From contig NZ_MRBL01000007.1 in the NCBI RefSeq assembly GCF_001969855.1, positions 124,001-188,000 of the forward strand: a stretch of 64,000 nucleotides of DNA. The letters run 5' to 3'. The translations under genes were made by a program, and so were the position numbers. This document shows, piece by piece, positions 26,944 through 36,464 of the stretch. This stretch comes from Bacillus haynesii (GTDB taxonomy: Bacteria; Bacillota; Bacilli; Bacillales; Bacillaceae). The first letter of the stretch is position 1. Every line of letters begins with the position of its first letter. Under the pieces are notes generated by a model. The model was not told where the DNA came from and searched no databases. It saw only the letters and a program-made list of their open reading frames with translations.

Positions 26944-27846
26944 CTATTTTTCGCATTGATAGAGCGGTCCGGCATCGTGATGTTCGTTTATATAGCGCCA
27001 GAACATGCCGTGTTTCGCTTCCACTCTTTCGACTTTGCGGGCGAACGCGAGCTTTTTCATTTCCCGTTCAACCTGTTCGAGCGTCCAGTCGTAAACGACG
27101 GCAATCTCTTTGTCAGCTACAAATTGAAAGTATTCGATAAAAAGTTCGAGCGGAGGTGTTTGTGAAGGCTTCGGCTCATCGCCGAGCATCTCAAACAATA
27201 CTTCTTCGTAAATCTCATATGAATAATTTCCGGTTACTTTTAAGCCTTCTCCTTCGCAAAGGCTGTTAAAAAACGTAAGAGTCGGAACAGACGCCACTTC
27301 CATTTCGGCAGCGATTTTCAAATCGCATTGCAGGGCTTTCACGGCGCTCTGCGAATGGAGATCTCTTTTGAATTCCTCCAGATCGAGCTGTGTATGCTCT
27401 GCAATCGCTAACAGCACCTGTTCTTCGGTGATATCCTGCTGATTAAGAAACAAGTTTTCCTGCATGCATCTCAAAAACTGCAGCCCTGCTTTTCTGCCTT
27501 GCAGTTCCGCCGCTTTCAAAGCGAGCGAGGCAAGGTAAGGTGCAGAGAGTGCTTTGTCATGCAGGAGCGTCCCGTCACAAGACATGCCTGATCTGCATGC
27601 GATCTTTTCCCAAGCCTCTGCGAGGCGGTGCTTTTTACGTTTCTGAACGTTCAGCGCTGTGATGCTGCATGCGGCGATAATCCTCAGTGTGAAAAAGCGG
27701 CCGTAGCGGATTTTCAACTTTTTGATCGCCGGCTCCAAAGCCCAGCATTCGGGAGATAAAGGGTCGACAAACATATAAATTTCCATCGGTTTTTGCGGAT
27801 GTCCGTGGCAATGGGAGAAAAATTGGTCACGCTGATTAAGTGTCAA
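26944..27846 (-). CDS. spxH: SpxH/YjbH, adaptor for Spx proteolysis
   Basis: SpxH binds Spx and presents it to ClpXP; thiol stress makes the adaptor aggregate and so stabilises Spx. The 300-residue DsbA-like protein has the His-rich N-terminus SHCHGHP (residues 11-17). The thioredoxin-fold motif reads SPEC at residues 31-34, where B. subtilis, as I remember it, has CPEC, so the first Cys of CxxC is replaced by Ser. The start is TTG at 27846 behind GGAGGA, overlapping the yjbI stop. It is co-transcribed with yjbI. Confidence 0.95.
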   Translation of the reverse strand: MTLNQRDQFFSHCHGHPQKPMEIYMFVDPLSPECWALEPAIKKLKIRYGRFFTLRIIAACSITALNVQKRKKHRLAEAWEKIACRSGMSCDGTLLHDKALSAPYLASLALKAAELQGRKAGLQFLRCMQENLFLNQQDITEEQVLLAIAEHTQLDLEEFKRDLHSQSAVKALQCDLKIAAEMEVASVPTLTFFNSLCEGEGLKVTGNYSYEIYEEVLFEMLGDEPKPSQTPPLELFIEYFQFVADKEIAVVYDWTLEQVEREMKKLAFARKVERVEAKHGMFWRYINEHHDAGPLYQCEK

Positions 27847-28241
27847 TGTGAACCATCCTCCATTTTTGGCTGATTTACCATATGTCTGGCTGTCAATGTC
27901 AGCCTTTCAAAAAGAAATTCCCTGATTTCGCCCCTTAAACCGACATGATCCATTGCCTCTTTCATACACGAAAGCCATGCGTCCGCCCGTTCCGGTGTAA
28001 TTGGAAACGGCAGGTGCCGCGCCCTCAGCATCGGGTGTCCGTGTTCTTCTGTATAAAGCGGCGGACCGCCTAAATATTGCGTTAAAAATTGCTTCTGCTT
28101 TCTTGCCGTTTCCGTTAAGTCGTCCGGAAAAATCGTGTAGAGCAGCGGATGCTGCTTTACACGTTCATAAAAAGTATCAACAAGTTGCGATAGAAGCTCT
28201 TCTCCAATCGCTTCATAAGGTGCGTTAAACGATTGTCCCAT
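27843..28241 (-). CDS. yjbI: YjbI, truncated haemoglobin
   Basis: A 132-residue globin of the truncated group II (TrHbO) type. The sequence has the TrHb pattern GGPPLYTEEHGHPMLRARH near residues 60-78, with a His that would be the proximal haem ligand, and the conserved Trp in RADAWL. It overlaps spxH by four bases, so the two are translationally coupled. In B. subtilis this globin reacts with peroxide and protects the YjbH adaptor from aggregation. The ribosome binding site is AAAGGAG. Confidence 0.94.
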   Translation of the reverse strand: MGQSFNAPYEAIGEELLSQLVDTFYERVKQHPLLYTIFPDDLTETARKQKQFLTQYLGGPPLYTEEHGHPMLRARHLPFPITPERADAWLSCMKEAMDHVGLRGEIREFLFERLTLTARHMVNQPKMEDGSH

Positions 28242-28500
28242 GTTGACTACTCCTTTTAATATGGCTAATAGGAAAATATACCGATTCCTATTGCAAAAAA
28301 ATATTTATCTTGTGCATCATTTATTATTTCACGATTGTATATACTTATTTTAGCAACCTCGTTGCATTTCTACAAACAAACCGACTTCTGCCTGTAGGCG
28401 AAAATCGCTGTTTTTGTTTCAAATATCATATCATATTCGCTTATTAAATGTGTATTTTTAATACCGGGAGGATCAAAGAGGAAGTAAATGCAGGCAAAAA

Positions 28501-28526
28501 AAGCCGGAAAGTGTCCTTTCCGGCTT
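28501..28526 (-). terminator. Terminator of cwlQ
   Basis: AAGCCGGAAAG pairs with CTTTCCGGCTT, followed on the minus strand by a long T-run. The cwlQ stop codon overlaps its 5' side. Confidence 0.88.
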
Positions 28527-29178
28527 AAGCATAGTAATTTGAGGTGATTTTTTTTACATAATTTTGCGTTTCTTTAAAAGGGGGAATGCCTCCGTACTTT
28601 TGGACATTTCCCGGCCCGGCATTGTAAGCCGCTAATGCGAGCTTCACATTTCCGCTGTATTTATCGAGCATCTGCTTCAAGTATTTTGTTCCGCCTTCTA
28701 TATTTTGTACGGGGTCAAAAGCGTTATTCACGCCGAGCGCTTTCGCCGTGGACGGCATGAGCTGCATCAGGCCCATGGCGCCGGCCGGGCTGACCGCTTT
28801 CTCCTGATAGCGCGATTCCTGCTTGACGACGGCATGAATCAGTTTCTCATCGACTCCGTATTTTTCTGCGGCATTTTTGATGATCTGGTCAATGCTCTGA
28901 TTTTGGCTGCCAAAAGAGACGGGTTTCACTGCGGCAGATGGGACGGCCGCAATTGCCGCAGGCTTTTCAGCTGTCAGCGGCGCCTGAAGCTGAGACGCTG
29001 TCTTCACAGCCGGAACAACCGCGGGCTGTGAAGACCCTAAGCCGCCGACATTGCTTAAATATTGATTTAAAATCGAGCTGAAATCATAGCCCGCATCTTC
29101 GGAACCGCTGTCTGAAGCCGGATAAAACGACCGTATCGCCTGGAGTTCCAAGAGGGCGGCCAAATGGTTGATGTTCAT
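28525..29178 (-). CDS. cwlQ: CwlQ/YjbJ, lytic transglycosylase
   Basis: A 217-residue protein with a C-terminal SLT (goose-lysozyme-like) domain. The catalytic Glu is Glu121 in VVKQESRYQ, followed by [17 protein letters not shown] and [19 protein letters not shown]. subtilis CwlQ has both muramidase and transglycosylase activity on peptidoglycan. The N-terminal 90 residues are Ala/Pro-rich and low in complexity; no signal peptide is evident, so export may use another route. It is longer than the B. subtilis protein, mainly in this linker. yjbK lies upstream with a 12-base gap. Confidence 0.92.
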   Translation of the reverse strand: MNINHLAALLELQAIRSFYPASDSGSEDAGYDFSSILNQYLSNVGGLGSSQPAVVPAVKTASQLQAPLTAEKPAAIAAVPSAAVKPVSFGSQNQSIDQIIKNAAEKYGVDEKLIHAVVKQESRYQEKAVSPAGAMGLMQLMPSTAKALGVNNAFDPVQNIEGGTKYLKQMLDKYSGNVKLALAAYNAGPGNVQKYGGIPPFKETQNYVKKITSNYYA

Positions 29179-29190
29179 TGTTTTCCCACC

Positions 29191-29763
29191 TTATTGATCT
29201 TTAAGTTTTTGCTCATAAAATCGGACGATTTTGTTTTTGGTTTCACGCTCAGGGATGCCGAACGATTTCAGCAGTTCAGAGAAATCCCGTTTTCCGCGTT
29301 CATAGTCTGTCACTTCGAATTCGATTTCAAAGTCTTCTACCATTAAGTATCGGCTGTGATCCAAAACAATTAAGCCTTGCGGCAATTTTTTTTCTGCACG
29401 GCTTGTCGCAAGCGTTCCGAAAAGGGTGAGCTCGTCCGGTTCAATGCCGAGATGCTTCAGGCGATCGTATACCGGCCCACGCGGAATCGTGAACGTTTCG
29501 AATTCGGGCTTCCGGGTCAGCTCCTGGTGGGTTTCCATCAGTCCGACAGGTGCCGGCTCTTTTAATGTCAGTACAAATCGCTGCTGTTTTTCGCGAATTC
29601 TTAAGGCCGCTCCTTTTTCTTTTAAAGAAAAGGAAGGCGTATCGTAATAACGGTTTTTTTGTATAACAAATTGCTCGGAGGTAAATTGATAATATGATTT
29701 GATTTTCTCAAATTCTTTTTTTGTCAGCATATTTTTAAATTCGATTTCAAGTTCCTGGCTCAT
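29191..29763 (-). CDS. yjbK: YjbK, CYTH-domain protein
   Basis: A 190-residue protein of the CYTH (triphosphate tunnel) fold. The signature ExExK is present as ELEIEFK at residues 4-10, followed by alternating charged strands such as RYYDTPSFSLKEKGAALRIRE. Family members bind triphosphates or nucleotides with divalent metal; some are adenylate cyclases, thiamine triphosphatases or polyphosphatases. The activity of YjbK is not clear. It is the first gene of a short operon with cwlQ and is divergent from yjbL. Confidence 0.9.
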   Translation of the reverse strand: MSQELEIEFKNMLTKKEFEKIKSYYQFTSEQFVIQKNRYYDTPSFSLKEKGAALRIREKQQRFVLTLKEPAPVGLMETHQELTRKPEFETFTIPRGPVYDRLKHLGIEPDELTLFGTLATSRAEKKLPQGLIVLDHSRYLMVEDFEIEFEVTDYERGKRDFSELLKSFGIPERETKNKIVRFYEQKLKDQ

Positions 29764-29893
29764 TCTTTAATTTTTTCATCCTCTCAGCTCGTAAAATTGC
29801 ATTTTCCTTATTATCTCTTGAGAAGGAACGTTTATCAATATTGAAGCTGATATGATAAAATGAATCTGTACTTTTATTGTAAAGGAGAGCATT

Positions 29894-30259
29894 ATGCAGA
29901 ACAGAATTGAGATTACAGAAGCCAATCTGCGAAACGACCGGCTGGTGTTGACCAGCGAAATCAATGACGGAGCGGAGCGGAAACCGGCCGGACGCATGCT
30001 GACAGACTCCGATCATTTTGCATTTGTATACATACTTGAACAGGATGAATCCTTTGAATACGTCATTTTAAACGAAGGTATCTGGACCGATCTTAAAGCG
30101 GCCCTGGACGCCGGTCTTCCTGTGTTTTTACATATCGGAAACACGGAGCTGGAGCTTAACGGATTCCATGATGAGCTCGGATATTTAATAGAGAATATTA
30201 AAGATAATGCAAATTATGGTGAAGAAATGGAAGAGAGAGTGAAACGGATATTCCTCTAG
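29894..30259 (+). CDS. yjbL: YjbL, conserved protein of unknown function
   Basis: A 121-residue, acidic, soluble protein starting MQNRIEITEANLRNDR behind AAAGGAGAG. It has no membrane segment and no motif I can name; the pattern of alternating hydrophobic residues suggests a small alpha/beta fold. It lies 31 bases before yjbM in a run of same-strand genes (yjbM, nadF, yjbO), as in B. subtilis. Confidence 0.85.
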   Translation: MQNRIEITEANLRNDRLVLTSEINDGAERKPAGRMLTDSDHFAFVYILEQDESFEYVILNEGIWTDLKAALDAGLPVFLHIGNTELELNGFHDELGYLIENIKDNANYGEEMEERVKRIFL

Positions 30260-30290
30260 AAAAAAAGGCGATGAAATTGGGGGAAGGTTT

Positions 30291-30926
30291 ATGGATGAAA
30301 AACAATGGGAGCATTTTTTAGCGCCGTACCGGCAGGCTGTTGAAGAGCTGAAAGTGAAGCTGAAAGGGATCCGGACCCTTTACGAATACGAGGAGGAGCA
30401 TTCGCCGATTGAATTCGTGACGGGGCGGGTGAAGCCTGTTCCGAGTATTCTTGAGAAGGCCAAGCGAAAAAACATTCCTCTGCACAACATTGAAAGTATG
30501 CAAGATATTGCCGGACTCAGAATCATGTGCCAGTTTTTTGAGGATATTCGCATTGTCGTCGATATGCTTCTGGCGAGAAAGGACTTCACGGTGGTGGATA
30601 AGCGCGACTACATCGCGGAACATAAAGAGAGCGGCTACCGCTCTTACCATCTCGTCGTGCTGTATCCTCTGCAGACAATCAACGGGGAAAAACAGATTTT
30701 GGTTGAAATTCAAATCCGGACGCTGGCAATGAATTTTTGGGCGACGATTGAGCATTCTTTAAATTATAAATACAGCGGCAACATTCCGGAAAAGGTAAAA
30801 TTAAGGCTTCAGAGAGCTTCGGAAGCAGCATCAAGGCTCGATATGGAAATGTCCGAGATCAGGGGCGAGATTCAGGAGGCTCAGGTGGCATTTTCACGCA
30901 AGAAAAAGGATGAGGATGACGGATAG
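30291..30926 (+). CDS. yjbM: SasB/YjbM (RelQ), small alarmone synthetase
   Basis: A 211-residue stand-alone (p)ppGpp synthetase that transfers pyrophosphate from ATP to GDP or GTP. It has the RelA/SpoT synthetase motifs: FVTGRVKPVPSILEKAKRK, the metal-binding Asp in MQDIAGLRIMCQFFED, KESGYRSYHLVVLYP, and EIQIRTLAMNFWATIEHSLNY's Glu and His. There is no hydrolase domain, as usual for this group. In B. subtilis the enzyme works as a tetramer activated by pppGpp and responds to cell-wall stress. ATG is preceded by GGGGGAAGG. Confidence 0.95.
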   Translation: MDEKQWEHFLAPYRQAVEELKVKLKGIRTLYEYEEEHSPIEFVTGRVKPVPSILEKAKRKNIPLHNIESMQDIAGLRIMCQFFEDIRIVVDMLLARKDFTVVDKRDYIAEHKESGYRSYHLVVLYPLQTINGEKQILVEIQIRTLAMNFWATIEHSLNYKYSGNIPEKVKLRLQRASEAASRLDMEMSEIRGEIQEAQVAFSRKKKDEDDG

Positions 30927-30944
30927 GGGAAAGGAGATGGAATG

Positions 30945-31745
30945 ATGAAGTTTGCGGTATCGTCCAAAGGAAATGCGGTTTCAGATTCATTGAAAAGCAA
31001 AATTCAGACGTATCTGCTCGACTTCGGTCTCGAATGCGATGAAGAAGAGCCGGATATCGTCATTTCCGTCGGCGGTGACGGAACGCTCTTATACGCATTT
31101 CACAAATACAGCGGCCGCCTCGACAAAACGGCTTTTGTCGGGGTTCATACCGGGCATCTCGGCTTTTATGCCGACTGGGTCCCGAATGAGATTGAAAAAC
31201 TCGTGATCGCGATTGCGAAAACGCCGTATCAAATTGTTGAATATCCGGTTTTAGAAGTCATCGTCCGCTACAATGACGGCAGCGATGAAGCGAGATATTT
31301 GGCGCTGAACGAATGTACGATCAAGAGCATTGAAGGGACGCTTGTGACGGATGTCGAGATTAAAGGGGAACTTTTTGAAACGTTCCGCGGCGACGGCCTT
31401 TGCCTGTCGACTCCTTCAGGAAGCACGGCATACAACAAGGCGCTCGGCGGTGCGATAATCCATCCGTCCATCAGAGCGATTCAGCTGGCTGAAATGGCGT
31501 CGATCAACAATCGGGTGTTTCGGACGGTCGGATCGCCGCTCATTCTGCCTGAGCATCACACTTGTTTAATTAAACCGATTAATGATGTGACGTTTCAAGT
31601 CGCGATTGACCACTTGACATTGCTGCATAAAGACGTCAAGTCGATTCAATGCCGCGTCGCAAACGAAAATATCAGGTTTGCCCGCTTTCGGTCTTTTCCG
31701 TTTTGGAAAAGGGTCCAGGATTCCTTTATCGGAAAAGGAGAATAG
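30945..31745 (+). CDS. nadF: NAD kinase
   Basis: A 266-residue NAD kinase that makes NADP from NAD. The catalytic motif is [11 protein letters not shown] near residue 45, with NECTIKS and the [15 protein letters not shown] loop that completes the nucleotide site. AAGGAG precedes two adjacent ATGs (30942 and 30945); the second gives the B. subtilis length. It sits 15-18 bases after yjbM and before yjbO, in one probable transcript. Confidence 0.96.
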   Translation: MKFAVSSKGNAVSDSLKSKIQTYLLDFGLECDEEEPDIVISVGGDGTLLYAFHKYSGRLDKTAFVGVHTGHLGFYADWVPNEIEKLVIAIAKTPYQIVEYPVLEVIVRYNDGSDEARYLALNECTIKSIEGTLVTDVEIKGELFETFRGDGLCLSTPSGSTAYNKALGGAIIHPSIRAIQLAEMASINNRVFRTVGSPLILPEHHTCLIKPINDVTFQVAIDHLTLLHKDVKSIQCRVANENIRFARFRSFPFWKRVQDSFIGKGE

Positions 31746-31756
31746 GAAGGTTTGCT

Positions 31757-32647
31757 GTGAGCGATTTTTTGATGAAACAAACCATAACAGAAGAGGACAG
31801 CGGGGTTCTTTTGAAAGAATACGTCCAGCGGCTGGGCATTTCAAAAAGGATGCTGACGGACATCAAATTCGGAGGCGGGGATCTTTTGGTAAACGGCGGG
31901 CATGTAACGGTCAGATACGTTCTTCAAAAAGGGGACGAGCTCGTCATTCAGTTCCCTCCGGAAAAAATGAGCGAATCTTTGCAACCGGAAGAAGTGCCGC
32001 TTGATATTTTGTTCGAAGATGACCACGTCCTCGTATTAAATAAACAGCCATGCCTGTCGTCGATTCCCTCGCGTGAGCATCCATCAGGCAGTCTGGCGAA
32101 CGGTCTGATTCATTATTACCAGCGGACGGGCGTACACGCGACCGTTCACCTGGTGAGCAGGCTTGACCGCGATACATCGGGTGTCATGCTTGTAGCCAAG
32201 CACCGCTTCGCCCACTCACTTTTATCGGGACTGCAAAAAAAGGGAGCCGTCAAACGGCAATACCGGGCGGTCGTCCATGGTTTGATCGCAGAAGAGCAGG
32301 GAACGATCGATGCGCCGATCGGCAGAAAATCATCGAGCATCATCGAGCGCGCGGTGATCCCGGACGGGCAAAAAGCGGTGACGCATTTTTGGGTGAACAG
32401 GCGCTTCAGCGGCATGACGGATGTCTCTATCCGACTGGAAACCGGGAGAACCCATCAGATCCGCGTCCATATGAGTCATATCGGATATCCCTTGTGCGGT
32501 GATACGCTGTACGGTGGAACCCGCGGCTTCATCAATCGGCAGGCGCTCCACAGTGAGAGGCTGACATTTTTTCACCCGTTCACAATGGAAGAGTTGACGT
32601 TTCAAGCGCCGGTGCCGCATGATATGAGCAAGTTGATAGAGAGCTGA
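31757..32647 (+). CDS. yjbO: YjbO, RluD-family pseudouridine synthase
   Basis: A 296-residue RNA pseudouridine synthase of the RluA/RluD group. An N-terminal S4-like RNA-binding segment (residues 12-70) is followed by the catalytic motif SRLDRDTSGVMLVAKH, with its active-site Asp, and by RLETGRTHQIRVHMSHIGYP. The start GTG at 31757 lies behind AGGAAGG; a longer in-frame reading overlaps nadF. The RNA target is not known. Confidence 0.93.
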   Translation: MSDFLMKQTITEEDSGVLLKEYVQRLGISKRMLTDIKFGGGDLLVNGGHVTVRYVLQKGDELVIQFPPEKMSESLQPEEVPLDILFEDDHVLVLNKQPCLSSIPSREHPSGSLANGLIHYYQRTGVHATVHLVSRLDRDTSGVMLVAKHRFAHSLLSGLQKKGAVKRQYRAVVHGLIAEEQGTIDAPIGRKSSSIIERAVIPDGQKAVTHFWVNRRFSGMTDVSIRLETGRTHQIRVHMSHIGYPLCGDTLYGGTRGFINRQALHSERLTFFHPFTMEELTFQAPVPHDMSKLIES

Positions 32648-32664
32648 ATAAGCTCTCTTTTTTT
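32639..32664 (+). terminator. Terminator of the yjbM-nadF-yjbO transcript
   Basis: GAGAGCT pairs with AGCTCTC around GAATA and is followed by seven T residues. It overlaps the end of convergent prpE. Confidence 0.85.
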
Positions 32665-33403
32665 ATGGCTCCATGCGGAATCTTGACTCATCATAAGGCA
32701 AAGAGGAGGGGACAGATTCGGTTGTCAGTTCGGGGAATCTGAAAGCAGTCAGCTTGTTGCCGAATACACAACCGGTATCGATATTGATCGTATGATGAAC
32801 CATCCGCGGACATTTGACAGGGGTGTGGCCGTACACCACCCACGGCTCGCCCTTGTAATGAGCAGCCCAGTCCCGCCTGACTGGCCGTCCGTCAGGCAGC
32901 GTTTCCCCTGTAATATCTCCGTAGAGCACAAACTGTTTTATTTTTCCGACAGGCTTTTTGCCGATGTCTTCCGCTTTGATGCCGGCATGGGCGACGACAA
33001 GTTCGCCGTTGTGCAGGATCTCATAAAGCGGGGCCTCTTCATAAAGGCGCATGAAAAGGTCTCTGATTTCCTTCTGTTTTTGTTTCGGAAGGTTTCTGTA
33101 TTCGGCCGCCGTCGTTTCCAGTCCGTGCTGCAGCTTCACCGGATTTCCTTTGAAAAAACGGTACAGCTTATTGCAGTGATTGCCGGGTACATATCGCACA
33201 GCTCCTTCTTTAACGGCCCGTCCTACAAATTCAACGACCTCCAGCGATTTCGGCCCTCTGTCTGTTAAATCCCCGAGAAAGACAAGTGTTCTGTTTTCCG
33301 GATGAACGGGAAACCCTGATGCCAGCGAGTAGCCGAGCTTTTCAATCAGCGCAATCATTTCGTCATAGCACCCGTGAATATCACCGATTACATCGTATTT
33401 CAT
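32663..33403 (-). CDS. prpE: PrpE, bis(5'-nucleosyl)-tetraphosphatase
   Basis: A 246-residue calcineurin-like metallophosphoesterase with the motifs [23 protein letters not shown] and two later His (VVAHAG, VYGHTP) that bind the two metals. In B. subtilis PrpE splits Ap4A symmetrically and can dephosphorylate tyrosine, and it influences spore germination. The ATG at 33403 follows GGAGGTG and matches the family start; an in-frame extension upstream is not supported. Confidence 0.94.
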   Translation of the reverse strand: MKYDVIGDIHGCYDEMIALIEKLGYSLASGFPVHPENRTLVFLGDLTDRGPKSLEVVEFVGRAVKEGAVRYVPGNHCNKLYRFFKGNPVKLQHGLETTAAEYRNLPKQKQKEIRDLFMRLYEEAPLYEILHNGELVVAHAGIKAEDIGKKPVGKIKQFVLYGDITGETLPDGRPVRRDWAAHYKGEPWVVYGHTPVKCPRMVHHTINIDTGCVFGNKLTAFRFPELTTESVPSSLPYDESRFRMEP

Positions 33404-33666
33404 GCGTTTCCACCTCCTGTCCGTTTTGTATATACATTGCCCCCGAGCCATATAAAAATAAAGCTTCTGCAACTTTCGGCGGAGAAAATCAGGCATATTA
33501 CTTTTTTTTCTGAGCGAGCATTGTTAAAATCGATTTTTACACCTGTGAGAAAAGAGTTCAGACGGTTCTTTTCCCACATGAAAATGTCTAAAAATATGTC
33601 CCTTTTATTTTTAAAAAAGGGAACGCTAATCATACCCGTTAACCGGTTTAGAGGAGGTACCAGTTT

Positions 33667-35511
33667 ATGGAGCACACATCTGTCTCATCTTTAGTTGTCG
33701 TACTGATTATCGCATTTTTAACGCCCATCCTGCTGCACCGTTTCAGGTTAAGCATACCGGTGGTTGTCGCTGAAATCATCATGGGTCTTATTATCGGAAA
33801 AAGCGGGTTCGATTTGGTGGCCCAGCACGATACATGGCTCGAAACTTTATCGATGCTCGGATTTATCTTTTTAATGTTTTTAAGCGGGCTTGAAATCGAT
33901 TTTTCCGCATTTGAAAAAGGAAAGAAAAAGCAGCTGCTTCCGAGCGGAAAGGAAGCGCCGAATACGTTTAAAACGGCTTCCGTCATCTTTATTGCCGTTT
34001 TTATATTGTCGCTCGGCCTCTCTTACAGCTTTGTCATGGCAGGATTTATTGACAACGCCTTTTTAATGACGCTGATCATTTCGACCATTTCACTCGGGGT
34101 TGTCGTTCCGACGCTGAAGGAAGAGCGGCTCATGAAGACGAATATCGGCCAGATTATTTTGCTTGTCGCCGTGATTGCCGATCTTGTCACGATGATTCTG
34201 CTTGCGGTGTTCGCCTCAATCTATGGCGACGAAAACAGCAATATGTGGCTGCTGATGATCTTATTTGCCGCCGGCGTCGTTTTATACCTTTTCGGCAGGG
34301 TATTTAAAAAGCGGCCTTTTGTCGAAGTGCTGTCAAAAGGCACGATCCAGATCGGCACAAGGGCGATATTTACGTTGATCATCGTACTCGTGGCGCTTTC
34401 CGAGTCGCTCGGTGCAGAAAACATTCTCGGCGCGTTTTTAGCCGGGGTGCTTGTTTCGCTGCTTTCGCCGAACAAAGAGCTCGTTCAGCAGCTTGATTCA
34501 TTCGGCTACGGGTTCCTCATCCCGATCTTCTTTGTCATGACAGGCGTCAAATTGGACATTTGGTCGCTGTTTGGCAATCCGAAAATTTTAGTGATGATCC
34601 CGCTTCTGTTTGTGGCCTTGTTAATTAGCAAAGTCGTTCCAGTACTGTTTTTGAAAAAGTGGTATGATATGAAAACCGTGCTGGCTTCCGGTTTTCTCCT
34701 GACTTCCACTCTTTCTTTGGTGATCGCGGCGACAACGATCGGCGAGCGCATCGGCGTCATTGACGCGCAGATGTCCGGCGCGCTGATTTTGGTGGCTGTC
34801 ATTACATGCATCATCACACCGACCGGCTTTAAAAAATTAATGCCGAAAACGGAAAGCGAAAAAGAGAAAAAGACGATCACCTTTATCGGCGCAAATCAAA
34901 TGACGCTTCCGGTTACGCTTGAACTTTCTCCAGAAGATTATCACGTCAGAATCCTGCATGTCCGGCAGGAAAAGAAGGAAGAAAAGCTGGCGGATCCGGT
35001 GTTTGATGTTGAAGTTTTGCCTGATTATGAATATGAGACGCTTCAATCATTCGGCGTTTTTCAAACGGATATACTCGTCGTGGCCACGGGCAGCGAAGAG
35101 CGCAATACAGGGATCGCCCTTTATGCGAAGGAGCAGAAAGTCGCGAGAATTATCGCCAGCGCAGATTCTCCAGACGCCGAATCCAGGCTGAAAGAAAACG
35201 GAATTGATACATTTTCCATTCTGCTTTCCACGAAAACGCTGCTGCGCGCGCTTATTGAGGCACCTGGCGTTATGAAACTTTTGACGAACCAGGATGCGTC
35301 GCTGTATCAGATCAATATGAGCAATGAGCGATTTGACGGTGTCCTGTTAAGAGAGTTTCCGTTTACGGGAGATGTCATCTTCGTCCGGATTTTCCGCGGG
35401 GTTGACAGCATCGTGCCCCACGGGGATACAAGGCTGCAAATGGGTGACAGACTGATCGCCACCGGTTCGCGCGAATATATTGCCGAATTGAAAAAAACGC
35501 TTGGAGACTGA
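33667..35511 (+). CDS. yjbQ: YjbQ, CPA2-type cation/proton antiporter with RCK domain
   Basis: A 614-residue membrane protein. The first 390 residues hold about twelve helices of the Na+/H+ exchanger (CPA2) fold, with GLIIGKSGFDLV and FLSGLEIDFSAF near the N-terminus and LGAENILGAFLAGVLVSLLSP. The last 220 residues form a cytoplasmic RCK unit: a TrkA-N-like nucleotide-binding part and a TrkA-C part ending RLQMGDRLIATGSREYI. Such proteins exchange potassium or sodium for protons under ligand control. The ribosome binding site is GAGGAGG. Its specificity is not known from sequence. Confidence 0.9.
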   Translation: MEHTSVSSLVVVLIIAFLTPILLHRFRLSIPVVVAEIIMGLIIGKSGFDLVAQHDTWLETLSMLGFIFLMFLSGLEIDFSAFEKGKKKQLLPSGKEAPNTFKTASVIFIAVFILSLGLSYSFVMAGFIDNAFLMTLIISTISLGVVVPTLKEERLMKTNIGQIILLVAVIADLVTMILLAVFASIYGDENSNMWLLMILFAAGVVLYLFGRVFKKRPFVEVLSKGTIQIGTRAIFTLIIVLVALSESLGAENILGAFLAGVLVSLLSPNKELVQQLDSFGYGFLIPIFFVMTGVKLDIWSLFGNPKILVMIPLLFVALLISKVVPVLFLKKWYDMKTVLASGFLLTSTLSLVIAATTIGERIGVIDAQMSGALILVAVITCIITPTGFKKLMPKTESEKEKKTITFIGANQMTLPVTLELSPEDYHVRILHVRQEKKEEKLADPVFDVEVLPDYEYETLQSFGVFQTDILVVATGSEERNTGIALYAKEQKVARIIASADSPDAESRLKENGIDTFSILLSTKTLLRALIEAPGVMKLLTNQDASLYQINMSNERFDGVLLREFPFTGDVIFVRIFRGVDSIVPHGDTRLQMGDRLIATGSREYIAELKKTLGD

Positions 35512-35514
35512 TGC

Positions 35515-35542
35515 TTGACCATTTTGCAATTCGTGATAAGAT
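35515..35542 (+). promoter_or_regulatory. Promoter of the thiamine operon
   Basis: TTGACC at 35515-35520 and TAAGAT at 35537-35542 are 16 bases apart and about 35 bases before the TPP aptamer. Confidence 0.6.
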
Positions 35543-35575
35543 AAAAGTATAAACTGAATGAACAAGAAATGTTTT

Positions 35576-35735
35576 CCACTAGGGGAGTCCTTGATAAGGG
35601 CTGAGATAAAAGTGTGACTTTTAGACCCTCATAACCTGAACAGGTTCAAACCTGCGTAGGGAAGTGGCACGGTATTTGAGTATGTATATATGCAAATTCC
35701 AAACCACTTTCCTTGCGGGAAAGTGGTTTTTTTAT
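35576..35735 (+). promoter_or_regulatory. TPP riboswitch (Thi box) with terminator
   Basis: The aptamer shows the conserved segments AGGGGAGTCC, GGGCTGAGAT, GACCCTCATAACCTGAAC and CCTGCGTAGGGAAGTGG (about 35580-35668). A terminator, AACCACTTTCC with GGAAAGTGGTT and a T-run, lies at 35702-35733. Binding of thiamine pyrophosphate should favour the terminator and shut off tenA-thiD. Confidence 0.97.
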
Positions 35736-35762
35736 GTTCAGAATCGAAGGAGGAGCCTCGAA

Positions 35763-36464
35763 ATGAAATTTTCAGAAGAATGTCGAAACAGCGCTGCAAC
35801 ATGGTGGGAAGGCAGTTTTGTCCATCCGTTTATTAAAGGAATTGGAGACGGCACACTTCCGGTTGACCGATTTAAATACTATGTCATGCAGGATTCCTAC
35901 TATTTGACCCACTTTGCCAAAGTCCAATCCTTTGGCGCGGCATATGCTCACGATCTATATACGACAAGCCGGATGGCTGAACACGCGAAAGGCACATATG
36001 AAGCCGAGATGTCGCTCCACAGGAAATTCACCGATCTATTGGGAATCACAAAGGAAGAGCTGGAGTCGTTTCAGCCGTCGCCGACAGCGTATGCGTACAC
36101 ATCGCATATGTACCGTTCTGTCGTCAGCGGCAGTTTTGCGGAAATACTGGCTGCTTTGCTTCCTTGCTATTGGCTCTATTATGACGTCGGCGAAACGTTG
36201 AAAACGTGCAAACCTGACAATGCCGTGTATCAGGAATGGATCGCGACATACGGAGGAGACTGGTTTAAAAAATCTGTAATGGAACAAATCAACCGCTTCG
36301 ATGAGCTGGCTGAAAACGCCGATGAGAAAACACGCGCGAAGATGAAGGAGAACTTTGTCATCTCCAGCTTCTACGAATACCGGTTCTGGGATATGGCCTA
36401 TCAAAAAGAAAGCTGGTCAAAAAGCGGGGTGGATCAGCTTGCATCTGCACGCGATCACCGATGA
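35763..36464 (+). CDS. tenA: TenA, aminopyrimidine aminohydrolase (thiaminase II)
   Basis: TenA hydrolyses aminomethylpyrimidine breakdown products of thiamine so that the pyrimidine can be reused. The 233-residue all-helical protein carries the active-site Cys in [12 protein letters not shown] and a conserved Glu in [13 protein letters not shown]. The start [11 protein letters not shown] lies behind AAGGAGGAG. Longer readings run into the riboswitch. It is the first gene of tenA-tenI-thiO-thiS-thiG-thiF-thiD, and the seven genes are packed with overlaps. Confidence 0.96.
   Translation: MKFSEECRNSAATWWEGSFVHPFIKGIGDGTLPVDRFKYYVMQDSYYLTHFAKVQSFGAAYAHDLYTTSRMAEHAKGTYEAEMSLHRKFTDLLGITKEELESFQPSPTAYAYTSHMYRSVVSGSFAEILAALLPCYWLYYDVGETLKTCKPDNAVYQEWIATYGGDWFKKSVMEQINRFDELAENADEKTRAKMKENFVISSFYEYRFWDMAYQKESWSKSGVDQLASARDHR

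Noticed and set aside
26797..27165. A 122-codon plus-strand frame starting inside roxS
   Set aside because: It crosses the roxS terminator and then runs antisense to spxH. No ribosome binding site precedes it, and the RNA gene and spxH explain the region better.
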